A DNA stretch of 64,000 nt from Nitrospira sp. (GCA_024760545.1 CP060501.1:4476910-4540909); one strand, 5' to 3'. Shown: positions 43,700-51,463, numbered from the stretch's first letter. Notes: a model not told the origin generated them from the letters alone. Translations and numbers: made by a program.

Positions 43700-43951
43700 T
43701 CAACCTGATGGTAATGCATCCTGGGTATCGACGAGGCTTCTAGCTCTTTGTAGCGCTGCTGCCTCCGCTTCCTGTTTTGTCGCGAAGGAGCCTGACGGAT
43801 AGGACGAGATGGAGGCTGATCTATTGGACGTAAATTCAAGACACATAGTTTGACAATGCCAGGTTCCATCATCGCCCTGGCGAATGGCCAGAGAAATCTT
43901 CCGGCCCTTATACACGTGCGTTGAGGATGGATAGTCTGAACAACAACCCAT
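43700..43951 (-). CDS. family B protein
   Basis: An 83-residue single-domain family B member: VYKGRKISLAIRQGDDGTW, HCQTMCLEFTSNRSASISSY, SGSFATKQEAEAAALQRARS, LVDTQD. The N-terminus MGCCSDYPSS is unlike the others, with two adjacent Cys, but no CxxC. Probably cytoplasmic. No good ribosome binding site is visible before the ATG; the start is placed by the length of homology. Confidence 0.65.
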   Translation of the reverse strand: MGCCSDYPSSTHVYKGRKISLAIRQGDDGTWHCQTMCLEFTSNRSASISSYPSGSFATKQEAEAAALQRARSLVDTQDALPSG

Positions 43952-44235
43952 ACTAAACCATAAGGTTATCTAGCTCCCTCTGGGTGCTGGTGAGTTCCCG
44001 GGTATAGTGGGGACGGGACAAGAAGTGAAAAAAACCCAGAGAGATATTAAGTGTGCGTTAGGGGACGGGCCTCTATCAGAAGTTGACCTCTTCAGCGTTA
44101 TCCCTAGTGGCGCACTATACCTGGTTTAAGTATTCTTACATACATAAGCGAGGGAGGAGGAGGGGGGCCAGTCTTCCCCCTATTGTCCCTCTACACACCC
44201 TCTCGCATGTGAATATCGCCGGTCCAAATTGGTCA

Positions 44236-44424
44236 ATGCGCATCACGATGAGGTCTCGAACTGTTCCTACAAAGGAAGAGCAATCCAGTAACCCCAGGCG
44301 TTTGTTTGAGATGGTGCTGTCCGGACATTCCTATTCACAGGTTGCGACGACGTTGGGAATGGCAATAGAAAACTGTAGGAAGAGGTTGGGAATGTCCGCT
44401 GAGCAAAGAAAGAAGTACTCTTAG
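44236..44424 (+). pseudogene. family C HTH domain only (truncated HTH-alpha-CTD)
   Basis: A 62-codon frame: SRTVPTKEEQSSNPRRLFEM, VLSGHSYSQVATTLGMAIEN, CRKRLGMSAEQRKKYS. This is the family C helix-turn-helix, with the typical two-helix spacing of sigma region 4. The alpha-CTD part is missing, and the last codons already belong to the REP-C element. The upstream DNA (44.09-44.2 kb) also resembles that of the 24165 gene. It is a truncated copy, possibly still able to make a small HTH protein. Confidence 0.6.
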
Positions 44425-44501
44425 AGCTTCGCAGTGACATCACGTGAAGTGGTATATCAGAAAGGGATTGCTCAAGTCCTTGAAGATTTGGGCAATCCCT
44501 T
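44398..44501 (+). terminator. REP-C copy 2 with Rho-independent terminator
   Basis: Nearly identical to 12567-12668. Stem AAGGGATTGC (44462-44471)/GCAATCCCTT (44492-44501), then a pyrimidine tail. In this copy the block begins within the end of the truncated HTH gene. Sequence similarity to the 12.5 kb region continues downstream to REP-B copy 11. Confidence 0.7.
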
Positions 44502-44861
44502 CTCCTATCAAGGGAATACACACTTTAGGTTGTAATCTCACTTCGTATCAGTTCATCTCAATTCTGCCCATCTTGTCGCTCTCGCTAACACCGTATTAAC
44601 ACCTGCCACCCTCCGGTCTAATCGGCACACCCCCCATCCAGCATTAGCTTAGGTACCATTTCCCCTTTGCACCACCAACTCAAAAAGGGGGGACAAATGA
44701 AATTGAAGTCTCTACAGTGACGGGGCAGAGGTGACCTGTGCCCCTCGCCTTATGGTGTTTCCCCAGTATCCCACGACTCACATCCCTGGCTAGGATATGA
44801 CCAGCCATTCAGACCGAAGCAACTGGGGCCGCATTTCGCCAGGAAGGGAGAAGGACCAAGG
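44502..44861. other. intergenic stretch containing REP-B copy 11
   Basis: No supported gene. The left half resembles 12669-12850. The right end precedes the lipoprotein gene at 44862. Confidence 0.45.
44618..44693 (+). repeat. REP-B element copy 11
   Basis: CTAATCGGCACACCCCCCAT head, GGTACCATTTCCCC centre, TTGCACCACCAACTC then AAAAAGGGGGG. CCCCCC and GGGGGG at the two ends are complementary. The nearest gene downstream is on the plus strand, unlike other copies. Confidence 0.6.
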
Positions 44862-45248
44862 ATGATTCGACAAACTCTCATAATGGGCACCGGGATTCTC
44901 CTCACGATGGGCTGTTCGTTGATGATCGATCAACCCAATGGAGACATCCCTTCCGAGCGTGAATTAAGAAGTGAATCAAAAAGCCTCGCTGGCGTCTACA
45001 CCGATGTTGATTCGAACGGCACCATCAAGCCCCATGCCGAAACGGTAGGCGAGGGGGGAACGATCAACGGTCTTATCATTCTCGGTGGACCGTCAGACAT
45101 GCCCGATATTAAAGCGGGGGGTATGAAGCTCAAGACTCCGAAGGAGACCACGCCTTCAGTGAGAATGGGAGACACGACATTCAGCTCTGAATCGAGCTCG
45201 AAGGGGACAGGTCCATTGAATAAAACCCCCGAAGCGCGCAACAAGTAG
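44862..45248 (+). CDS. small lipoprotein of unknown function
   Basis: A 128-residue lipoprotein: leader (MGTGILLTMGC, lipobox Cys near residue 18), then a hydrophilic chain with DIPSERELRSESKSLAGVYT, DSNGTIKPHAETVGEGGTIN, LIILGGPSDMPDIKAGGMKL and a Lys/Ser/Thr-rich C-terminus (SSSKGTGPLNKTPEARNK). It appears largely disordered with one central strand region. No family recognised. The start has AGGAAGGGAGAAGGACC upstream. Confidence 0.6.
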   Translation: MIRQTLIMGTGILLTMGCSLMIDQPNGDIPSERELRSESKSLAGVYTDVDSNGTIKPHAETVGEGGTINGLIILGGPSDMPDIKAGGMKLKTPKETTPSVRMGDTTFSSESSSKGTGPLNKTPEARNK

Positions 45249-45328
45249 CAATGTATTTCTTCAGGGGTGAATAGCGGTCAGGAGCCGAGCATTGTCGGAT
45301 CAGGCGAAGCAAGAAAAGGGTTTCAATC

Positions 45329-45830
45329 GTGCTTACAAAGGAAGAGCAATCCGCTCGGTCCAGGCGTCTGTTTGAGGTGGTCTTAGCCGGCACGCCCTAT
45401 TCCCGAGCAGCAACTCTGTTTGGTTATGCGCCCGCAAAATTGCAGGAGACGGTTCTTTAGAGTGGCACGTTTGACGGTTGGCAGACTTTCCATGAGGTAT
45501 CGACTCGAACGACCCTTCCATGAACAGCATGTGACGGTCATGCGGCAACACAAAGACGCCTGGCTCCGAGCCTATGATCAAGCGTTAGAACAAATATCCA
45601 AATCTGCGTGTCAAGAACCAGCAGCGGTTTCGATTTCGCACCTGAGACTGAGTAGGGCGGTTGAAGCCTGCCTCAGACATTCTGGCATCAGAACGTTGAC
45701 GGACATCCTCAACATGACAGAGGATGAATTTCTGAACAAAAGGTATTTGGGAAAACATACTCTGCGAGCGATACAGGACCTGCTGACCTGCCTCGGGCTT
45801 TCATTCAAGTCATCGGATAAAAGGGAATGA
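45329..45830 (+). pseudogene. family C HTH-alpha-CTD gene, frameshifted
   Basis: A GTG at 45329 begins VLTKEEQSARSRRLFEVVLA, GTPYSRAATLFG, matching the intact HTH. An extra base near 45415-45425 (the same stretch is one base shorter in the 24 kb copy) throws it out of frame and it ends at a TAG. The rest, CRRRFFRVARLTVGRLS through DAWLRAYDQALEQISKS and the alpha-CTD-like part (HLRLSRAVEACLRHSGIRTL, KRYLGKHTLRAIQDLL), continues in the adjacent frame to 45830. A CTD-containing fragment could still be translated from internal starts. Confidence 0.75.
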
Positions 45831-46162
45831 GCGGAAAATCGTGAACATCCCTTCAACGCGTCAGGGCATCCGTGCGCAGAATGCCTCGCATGCGCGTGGC
45901 TGTACTCTCGGGTCGCGAGTCGCTTGTGTCGGACTTGAGGTCCGGCCTTATGCAATAGCTTGTCGACCAGGTTGAGTAGTCTCACATAATCGCTCTATCC
46001 GCTTTTCCTAGTACCTCGTGCCATAAATTCGTATTACGTTTAACCACAGCTTGGGAACGATTTAATCTCTTGACCGCCTACTAAGCATAATTAAGAGCGA
46101 TCGGTCAGTTGCCTCGGCATCAGAGGCGGAGGGAGATCACAACCATCAAAGGAGGACGTACG
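45831..46162. other. intergenic stretch
   Basis: No supported gene. It ends in AAAGGAGGACG, the ribosome binding site for the next gene. Confidence 0.4.
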
Positions 46163-46513
46163 ATGCGTGTCATATCAAAAGGACTAGGCATTGGCTTGCT
46201 CTCGGTTCTGTTGTTGACCAGTTTATCTACAGTCGCCCTATCAGTAGACAGGGAAGTGTACGACAAGCCTGAGGTGCAAACCGGTAAGACTATTAAAGGG
46301 AAAGTCATGAAAGTGGATGAAGAGGGGTCACAGGCATGGCAGGTGTCAGTCAAGGATGGTGAAACAGGGAACGTATTCGTGCTGCATGTCGATAAGACTA
46401 CGACCAGGAAGGACAATATGATGAGGCCCGCTCTAGGAGACAATGTCATTGTCAAATATAACGAGCGGGGTCATGCCATTTCCTTTCTGACGGACCAACA
46501 TATGAACCGGTAA
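46163..46513 (+). CDS. family A-type secreted protein, VDREVYD subgroup copy 2
   Basis: A 116-residue exported protein, a close paralog of 8762-9118. It has a signal peptide (GLGIGLLSVLLLTSLSTVAL), VDREVYDKPEVQTGKTIKGK, VFVLHVDKTTTRKDNMMRPA, GDNVIVKYNERGHAISFLTD. Differences lie mainly in the signal and the middle loop. The start is fixed by GGAGGACG upstream. Immediately downstream lies the DoxX pseudogene. Probably periplasmic, function unknown. Confidence 0.75.
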   Translation: MRVISKGLGIGLLSVLLLTSLSTVALSVDREVYDKPEVQTGKTIKGKVMKVDEEGSQAWQVSVKDGETGNVFVLHVDKTTTRKDNMMRPALGDNVIVKYNERGHAISFLTDQHMNR

Positions 46514-46528
46514 AGTCTCCAATAATCC

Positions 46529-46850
46529 ATGAGCTCCTATAGCTACCCGACCACCTGTGGGAGAGAGTCTGCGGCATTGTTGATTATGCGAGTGATCCTC
46601 GAGAGTGTCATGTTCGCCCATGGCGCTCAGAAACTCCTGGGCTGGTTTGGGGGGAATGGCTTCAGTGGCACAATGGGTTTTTCACCGGAACCATGGGCTT
46701 ACCGTGGCTCGTGGCCTCCCTCGTCATTATCGGAGAGTCAATCGGGAGGGTGGCATTAATCATGGGCTGCTCACGAGATTCGTGGCCACCAGCTACATTC
46801 TCATCATGCTGTGGGCTATTGCGACCGTGCATTGGCCTTTCGTTTCTTTA
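46529..46850 (+). pseudogene. DoxX-family membrane protein, multiply frameshifted
   Basis: Three successive frames give one DoxX-like protein: [34 protein letters not shown] (frame 1), then [20 protein letters not shown] (frame 2), then LLTRFVATSYILIMLWAIAT (frame 3). DoxX proteins are four-helix membrane proteins. Two frame changes and a lost C-terminal quarter (an FFMN-like phrase is followed by a stop) mean no product. It directly follows the 46163 gene. Confidence 0.7.
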
Positions 46851-46906
46851 TGAACTGATTTGTTCAATAATCGTGAGAGGGCCCGAACCTTATGATAGAA
46901 TGGGCT

Positions 46907-47058
46907 ATGCCATTCAGTAACCGCATTAAGCCCGTCCCAAGGCCGTTCCTAAAACCAAGCGTCACATTAAACTGGGTGGCCCCTCTCATGCTAAGCCCTC
47001 CTTGAAGCCTCTTCCAGACACATCACGCATCCCATGGTTTACCCACGAGGCTAAGTAG
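46907..47058 (+). pseudogene. IPWFT peptide gene, frameshifted
   Basis: The ATG at 46907 (MPFSNRIKP...) agrees with the MP start of the other IPWFT peptides. The frame changes before the motif, whose frame reads AVPKTKRHIKLGGPSHAKPS, LKPLPDTSRIPWFTHEAK and stops at 47058. One indel accounts for the shift. Otherwise all parts of the peptide are present. Confidence 0.55.
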
Positions 47059-47140
47059 TGGGGTCAGCCTGTGTGCGGGTCACGTGTAATCTATGATGAT
47101 CCGAGTCATACTGCTGGAGTAATTAGAGGATAGAGGGATT

Positions 47141-47302
47141 ATGGCATTACCCACGCATTTTTGTTTCCTCTGTAAGGTCAAGCATGACGCTGGCTTTTGG
47201 TACCATCGCAGTATTGGTGAACACACAGTATATGCTTGTGACACTAAACACGATGAGCTACCGGCAGATCAAAAGGGCCACTGGCTGCATATTGATTCAT
47301 AA
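47141..47302 (+). CDS. small Cys-containing protein (CFLC)
   Basis: A 53-residue protein with FCFLCKVKHDAGFWYHRS and later EHTVYACDTKHDELP. The CFLC pair and a later Cys plus several His could bind one zinc. No signal. Start supported by AGGATAGAGGG. The next gene begins 15 bases after its stop on the same strand, so the two are probably co-transcribed. Function unknown. Confidence 0.55.
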   Translation: MALPTHFCFLCKVKHDAGFWYHRSIGEHTVYACDTKHDELPADQKGHWLHIDS

Positions 47303-47317
47303 CGGACGTGCACTATT

Positions 47318-47839
47318 ATGGAAATGATGTTCGCGGACGTGGCTGAGATCATGGTGGAACATGGCCTTGTCGAACTACAGGAGGATGCGGAGGCGCTTGC
47401 CCTTGACGTTATGAATGTTCTGAAGGCTCAAGGTCATGTGAACGCCAATGGCGATATAGTGGCGGGCAGATTCATCTTACTTCCTTCCCGTAGCCCTGAG
47501 GTCTCGGTGTTACTCGTTTCACCGTTACCGGCAGATCCGTATGATGATGAGCTTCGGCGGAAACCATCACCCATTCAATTCGATCGAACCGCGAACGGTC
47601 AAATCGCGCTCCCAGGTCGAACGATGCTCACGATCATCGAAGAATTGGCGAGCAATCCCGTCGTTCATGAAGAATTGCAGGTCTTATGCTTAAACTTTTC
47701 TCGCTGTGCTCCACCGCTTCAAGATATCGTGTTGCCTCCTGAGGCAGAAACCATCGCGCTCCCAACCGAGAGGCAAGACGTTATTGAAGCCCTAGTGCCG
47801 GGGTGCATTCTCACACTGAATCTTGAGACAAATCCTTGA
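47318..47839 (+). CDS. unknown protein
   Basis: A 173-residue soluble protein. The first third is helical and acidic (MEMMFADVAEIMVEHGLVEL, LALDVMNVLKAQGHV). The middle is Pro-rich (LLVSPLPADPYDDELRRKPS). The last third has paired hydrophobic strands and a Cys pair of wide spacing (LQVLCLNFSRCAPPLQDIVL). I recognise no family. It probably forms an operon with the small Cys-containing gene just upstream. A strong ribosome binding site is not visible. Confidence 0.5.
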   Translation: MEMMFADVAEIMVEHGLVELQEDAEALALDVMNVLKAQGHVNANGDIVAGRFILLPSRSPEVSVLLVSPLPADPYDDELRRKPSPIQFDRTANGQIALPGRTMLTIIEELASNPVVHEELQVLCLNFSRCAPPLQDIVLPPEAETIALPTERQDVIEALVPGCILTLNLETNP

Positions 47840-48111
47840 CGCTTCGATAGATCGACCCTCTAGCCTCCGCAGCCCACCCTTCCAATAGAGACAGTTAGCC
47901 CAGTAGCCATCGGGACTCCGTGGTGACTCGCCACGTATCTAACGCTTAAAGTATAGTTATATATAACTAAGTATAGTACTTAGTATCACTGAGACTGGGG
48001 AAATTTCCAGTATGCCGACCCCCCCGCGACGCCTCACATTAAGAAACCATCCCACTTCAAGAGTGCCTAGTCAGCGGACGTCTCCATTTGACTATAGTCA
48101 CTTTTGGAGAA
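47840..48111. other. intergenic stretch with AT-rich palindromes
   Basis: No supported gene. It contains the adjacent palindromes at 47955-47983; the general-stress-like remnant begins at 48112. Confidence 0.4.
47955..47983. promoter_or_regulatory. two adjoining AT-rich palindromes
   Basis: AGTTATATATAACT (47955-47968) is a perfect palindrome. It shares two bases with CTAAGTA-TAG-TACTTAG (47967-47983), a second inverted repeat. The pair could be an operator or recombination site. No T-run, so unlikely a terminator. Confidence 0.35.
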
Positions 48112-48260
48112 AGATGGGCCTATATTTCAGCAAGAGCCACTACCAGCTGCTAGCTGGGAGACTAAAAAGATGGCCAATACTGTCAGAGGGGTGTTCCGCA
48201 CCCTCGCCCACGCCCGCTCGGAGCTTCTTCAACCGTTGGCTACGTTCTCTCCCTCTAGAA
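48112..48260 (+). pseudogene. repeat of the MANTV...FRTLAHA region (remnant)
   Basis: DNA here (CCACTACCAGCTG...GGGAGACTAAAAAGATGG, then a frame reading MANTVRGVFRTLAHARSELL) closely repeats 100-200. Only the N-terminal part of the general-stress-like gene is present, followed by unrelated sequence. Confidence 0.45.
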
Positions 48261-48288
48261 AAGACCTTCGCAATTTGAGGATTCAAGC

Positions 48289-49461
48289 ATGAATGCAACA
48301 ATCATCGATGACTTACGCCGCCTTCATGAACTGAAAAAGGCATGGAATGACATCTATGCGGCGGACCCAGATGCCACCGTCTTTGACTCATGGGCTTGGG
48401 TGAGTGGGTGGCTGGAAAGCACACCTCGGAAGTGGTTGGTGCTGGGGGTGCGACGGCAGGTTCCATGGGAACAGGCTCACGCCACTCACGCGGCGAATGG
48501 CTCGACCGACATTGCGAGCGAACCCTATGTGGCATTCCTGGTCTTCTCTGCGCGTACAAAAGCATCACAAACTATTTTGTCGATGGGGGGCTATCCTCAT
48601 ACCGATCACACAGGATTTGTCTGCGTGCCTGGCTATGCCGATCAGGCCATTCCGGCATTGGCTGTCTTCATCCGAGAACAGGTCCAGTGGGACACACTGG
48701 AATTGCTGAACGTCAATGAAACGGACCCACAGTTAAACCTGTTCTTAAAGAGCCTCTTGTCAACACGGATCAGCATCCAAGAAGGGAAGGGCACGTCGTG
48801 TCCATACATTCCGTTGCCAGAGACGTGGGAGCAGTACTTTTACACGGTGCTCGGCAGCAGCACTCGCAAGAATTTACGAAATTGCCTCAACAGAATCAAA
48901 CGCCTCGATGGCTATCATGTGACCGCAATCCAGAGCGGCAATGCGGATTCTCAGATCGATACGCTGTTCTTCCTCTGGCAATCGCGGTGGGGGCTCACTA
49001 CCGAGGATCTCTATATGGGGTTTAGCCTCGAGGACGTGTTGAACATTAAGCGCTCATTCCTCCGCTCCTGTTTCAATGAGAACCGGTTGTGGCTGAATAT
49101 TTTATGGGACGGTCCTACGCCGATTGCGGCGGGGGCGGTGTTATTAGATCCCGCTAAAAAGCTCTTTTGTGTGCATAAGCTGGCTGTGAACTATCAGTAT
49201 GCTCACGTATCGCCGGGTAAACTCTGGTGCCTCGATGCGATTCAATACGCGATTGAGAACGGCTATCGGATCTGTGATTTCGGACGAGGAACGGAACAAT
49301 ATAAATTTGCCCTTGGGTCGAAAGAACGATTCGATCGCAATGTGGTAGTCGTCCGAATGGGCCCAGTCAAGAAGCTGCTACTGAAGGTTCGAAGCCATTT
49401 GCAAGTGCGGATCCAACTGAAACGATTGACGGGACAAGCACTTACACGTGCTGCCAGCTGA
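48289..49461 (+). CDS. GNAT-superfamily acyltransferase (BioF2-like/CelD-like)
   Basis: A 390-residue soluble protein of the BioF2-like / CelD type (PF13480-like), a GNAT-fold acyltransferase often linked to polysaccharide or envelope modification. Signs are the N-terminal AWNDIYAADPDATVFDSWAW, the central YFYTVLGSSTRKNLRNCLNR, and the C-terminal GNAT core with LWLNILWDGPTPIAAGAVLL, CVHKLAVNYQYAHVSPGKLW and CDFGRGTEQYKFALG. The order is that of a double GNAT fold. No substrate is predicted by neighbours. Complete, with no frameshift; the start is well placed. Confidence 0.82.
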   Translation: MNATIIDDLRRLHELKKAWNDIYAADPDATVFDSWAWVSGWLESTPRKWLVLGVRRQVPWEQAHATHAANGSTDIASEPYVAFLVFSARTKASQTILSMGGYPHTDHTGFVCVPGYADQAIPALAVFIREQVQWDTLELLNVNETDPQLNLFLKSLLSTRISIQEGKGTSCPYIPLPETWEQYFYTVLGSSTRKNLRNCLNRIKRLDGYHVTAIQSGNADSQIDTLFFLWQSRWGLTTEDLYMGFSLEDVLNIKRSFLRSCFNENRLWLNILWDGPTPIAAGAVLLDPAKKLFCVHKLAVNYQYAHVSPGKLWCLDAIQYAIENGYRICDFGRGTEQYKFALGSKERFDRNVVVVRMGPVKKLLLKVRSHLQVRIQLKRLTGQALTRAAS

Positions 49462-49506
49462 GGGGCCGAGCAGGCTAGAGTCGCCATGATGTGGAGGTGA
49501 CTAGCT

Positions 49507-49623
49507 ATGATGCCATGGATCATCGAACCGTTCTTGGTGAGCACCATTTTGGGGCTGACGTACATCGTGATATCGGTATGGCGGGAGTGGTATCGGCATG
49601 GCGAGAGTAGTCGGAGTGATTAA
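49507..49623 (+). CDS. small single-pass membrane protein
   Basis: A 38-residue protein with one hydrophobic segment (IIEPFLVSTILGLTYIVISV) and a basic/hydrophilic end (WREWYRHGESSRSD). GGAGGTGA lies right before the ATG at the ideal distance. It is 45 bases after the acyltransferase stop on the same strand and may be co-transcribed. Function unknown. Confidence 0.5.
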   Translation: MMPWIIEPFLVSTILGLTYIVISVWREWYRHGESSRSD

Positions 49624-49652
49624 CTGGGTCCCCGTCAAGGAATTGCTTCAGC

Positions 49653-49790
49653 CTAGCGTTGGCTGAAGGAGTGGGCGCTCTGCTTCCACCACTCCCACGG
49701 CGGTATAGGGTGAGGATCTATCCATAAACCTTTCCTGGATATCCCGAATTCGCGGGACTCCCAAAAGTACAAAATAGTTCGTGCTCCATG
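49653..49790 (-). pseudogene. thermonuclease C-terminal remnant
   Basis: Minus-strand reading ISRKGLWIDPHPIPPWEWWK matches the KKGLWADANPVPPWVW end of the SNase copy at 15319 and KKGLWVDPHAMPPWEW at 50349. Only the last 30-40 codons survive. Confidence 0.6.
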
Positions 49791-49821
49791 TTGGCGCGTC
49801 GTTGCGTGTCTGCCTATGCCA

Positions 49822-50286
49822 TTAGAAGGCCGAACATTTTCCAATCTCCATCCGCGGACTTTCGGTCGCTTCGTCAGTTATTTTTCCCCTCCCTAGCCTT
49901 TCCTGGCCAACATCTATGTACCCAAACAGATATGTTTTAATGAACCGGCCACTGGCTTTGTTGAATCGAAAATCTCCCCAGTGCATGTCACAATAGAGAT
50001 ATCCCTTGCTGTCGAAGCTTTCCCTGCACCAGCCTTGAGGAAAGCTATCTCCAACAATAGTTATTTGAAACGCATTGTCAGAGCTTGTACTGCTCGATGC
50101 TAAGACATATTTTGACGTATTGCCGAATGTAGCAGAGTTCCATTGTTTGCCATTCTTGTCATATGAGAAGCCAGTCGCCTGCTCACTGATGCATAAGTAT
50201 TGTTCACTGACTTTTCCTCGGTCCACTGCCTCAACATTTGCCGAGAGCATTGCCAATACTCCAGTTAGCAAAAGTTGGATTCGCAT
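49822..50286 (-). CDS. secreted protein of unknown function
   Basis: A 154-residue exported protein: signal peptide (MRIQLLLTGVLAMLSANVEA, cleavage near EAVD), then CISEQATGFSYDKNGKQW and beta strands to the end, with GDSFPQGWCRESFDSKGYLY and three more Cys (YLYCDMHWGDF, EIGKCSAF). The even number of Cys suggests disulfide bonds in the periplasm. The phrase CISEQATGF is found in other small secreted proteins I recall, but I cannot name the family. Start at 50286 is preceded by GGGAGGACGG. Confidence 0.65.
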   Translation of the reverse strand: MRIQLLLTGVLAMLSANVEAVDRGKVSEQYLCISEQATGFSYDKNGKQWNSATFGNTSKYVLASSSTSSDNAFQITIVGDSFPQGWCRESFDSKGYLYCDMHWGDFRFNKASGRFIKTYLFGYIDVGQERLGRGKITDEATESPRMEIGKCSAF

Positions 50287-50348
50287 CAATCCGTCCTCCC
50301 TGCTTCACTACCTGCAAGACCATACACGTAACGCCTTGTCCTATTAAA

Positions 50349-50708
50349 CTATTTCCTCTCAGCTGCACTGCCGATCGGGTGCAACTGTCCTCGTTTGGCC
50401 TTGCGCCATTCCCACGGTGGCATGGCATGAGGATCAACCCATAACCCTTTCTTCGTTAGCCGTGCCTCGATCTCCAACCCTTCAAGGACCGTATCACCTG
50501 GCGCATATTTCCTGTACCACCAGCACCAACCGCCTTTGACGAGTTCATGGTTGAGATTGCGACTATTGAGAAGAACTACGATACCAAGGGTGCGTCCATA
50601 TCGATCCTTGCCGGTTGTCTCAATCGTGACGACCTGACCAGAACTTAACGTAGAGGTGGCTTGTTTCGCCCGCTGACCAAAAGCCTGCTTCTTCTCAGGG
50701 GATAGGAG
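50349..50708 (-). pseudogene. 5'-truncated thermonuclease copy
   Basis: Minus-strand frame: PEKKQAFGQRAKQATSTLSS, GQVVTIETTGKDRYGRTLGI, LNHELVKGGWCWWYRKYAPG, KKGLWVDPHAMPPWEWRKAK, ending at 50349. It lacks the leader, the metal-binding Asp region and the RLTGIDC segment, and no start codon fits. At the position of the nonsense codon of the 15 kb copy it has CAG. Close relative of that gene. Confidence 0.7.
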
Positions 50709-50980
50709 GAGTTCAGGCTGTGACTGTTAACGGGAGCCGATCAGTTCTGGTGGAGATGCAGGTACGAGGCCGGGTCTAATGTATCGCCCGTCGACCCCTA
50801 TGCTGAGAGGAGCAGGGAGTCAAGAGCGCAATTTCCGCGCAGCATCACCATGAAACGGCTCGCTGAGAGAAGACAAATCAGTACAATTTGTCCGCAAGGT
50901 CGCTTGGGGATTTGAGAAAATCACGAACCGTGGATATTTGTTATTTCGTACCATCGTAACCTACCTACTCTCGGGTACCC

Positions 50981-51286
50981 TCATTTACCTTTAATTCTCT
51001 CCTCGACGCTGAGTACTCCCATTTCTCCTACCATGATTGCTTTCCCTGGGTTGGCGATGAGCAACGGCATAATACTTTTCTGCATGATTTCACCAAGGTT
51101 TTGACAATCCTCTAGAAACTTTTGATGGAACACAATCTCCGAGCGCTGCGGCCTCTCGTTAAATTCAAAATGAGTCCGCATGCGTTCATCTGAGCGCTGA
51201 TTGACATCAGAGAACAGGAATTGTTCAAGATACTGCCGGATGAGCTGAACCTTCGCAGGATCAATAGGTACCTGGCCTTCATTCAT
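50981..51286 (-). CDS. unknown soluble protein
   Basis: A 101-residue soluble protein: MNEGQVPIDPAKVQLIRQYL, EQFLFSDVNQRSDERMRTHF, VFHQKFLEDCQNLGEIMQKS, MVGEMGVLSVEERIKGK. The predicted fold is mixed alpha/beta with a charged middle. A TAGGAGGG site is before the start at 51286. The upstream nuclease remnants are unrelated. Family not recognised. Confidence 0.5.
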   Translation of the reverse strand: MNEGQVPIDPAKVQLIRQYLEQFLFSDVNQRSDERMRTHFEFNERPQRSEIVFHQKFLEDCQNLGEIMQKSIMPLLIANPGKAIMVGEMGVLSVEERIKGK

Positions 51287-51463
51287 AATTTCCCTCCTAC
51301 GGTATAAAGCGCGATCATTTCTCTTGCCCAATGTCCCGGCACTTCAGAAGTTCCTTAATCGACTCTCCGAAGCAGGTGTCGAGAACAGCAGAGCTGCATG
51401 TCAATGCGCCGAAGACAGTTCAAAGAGTGGTGGAAACGCTGTCAACCCGCCCATCTAGTCTCA

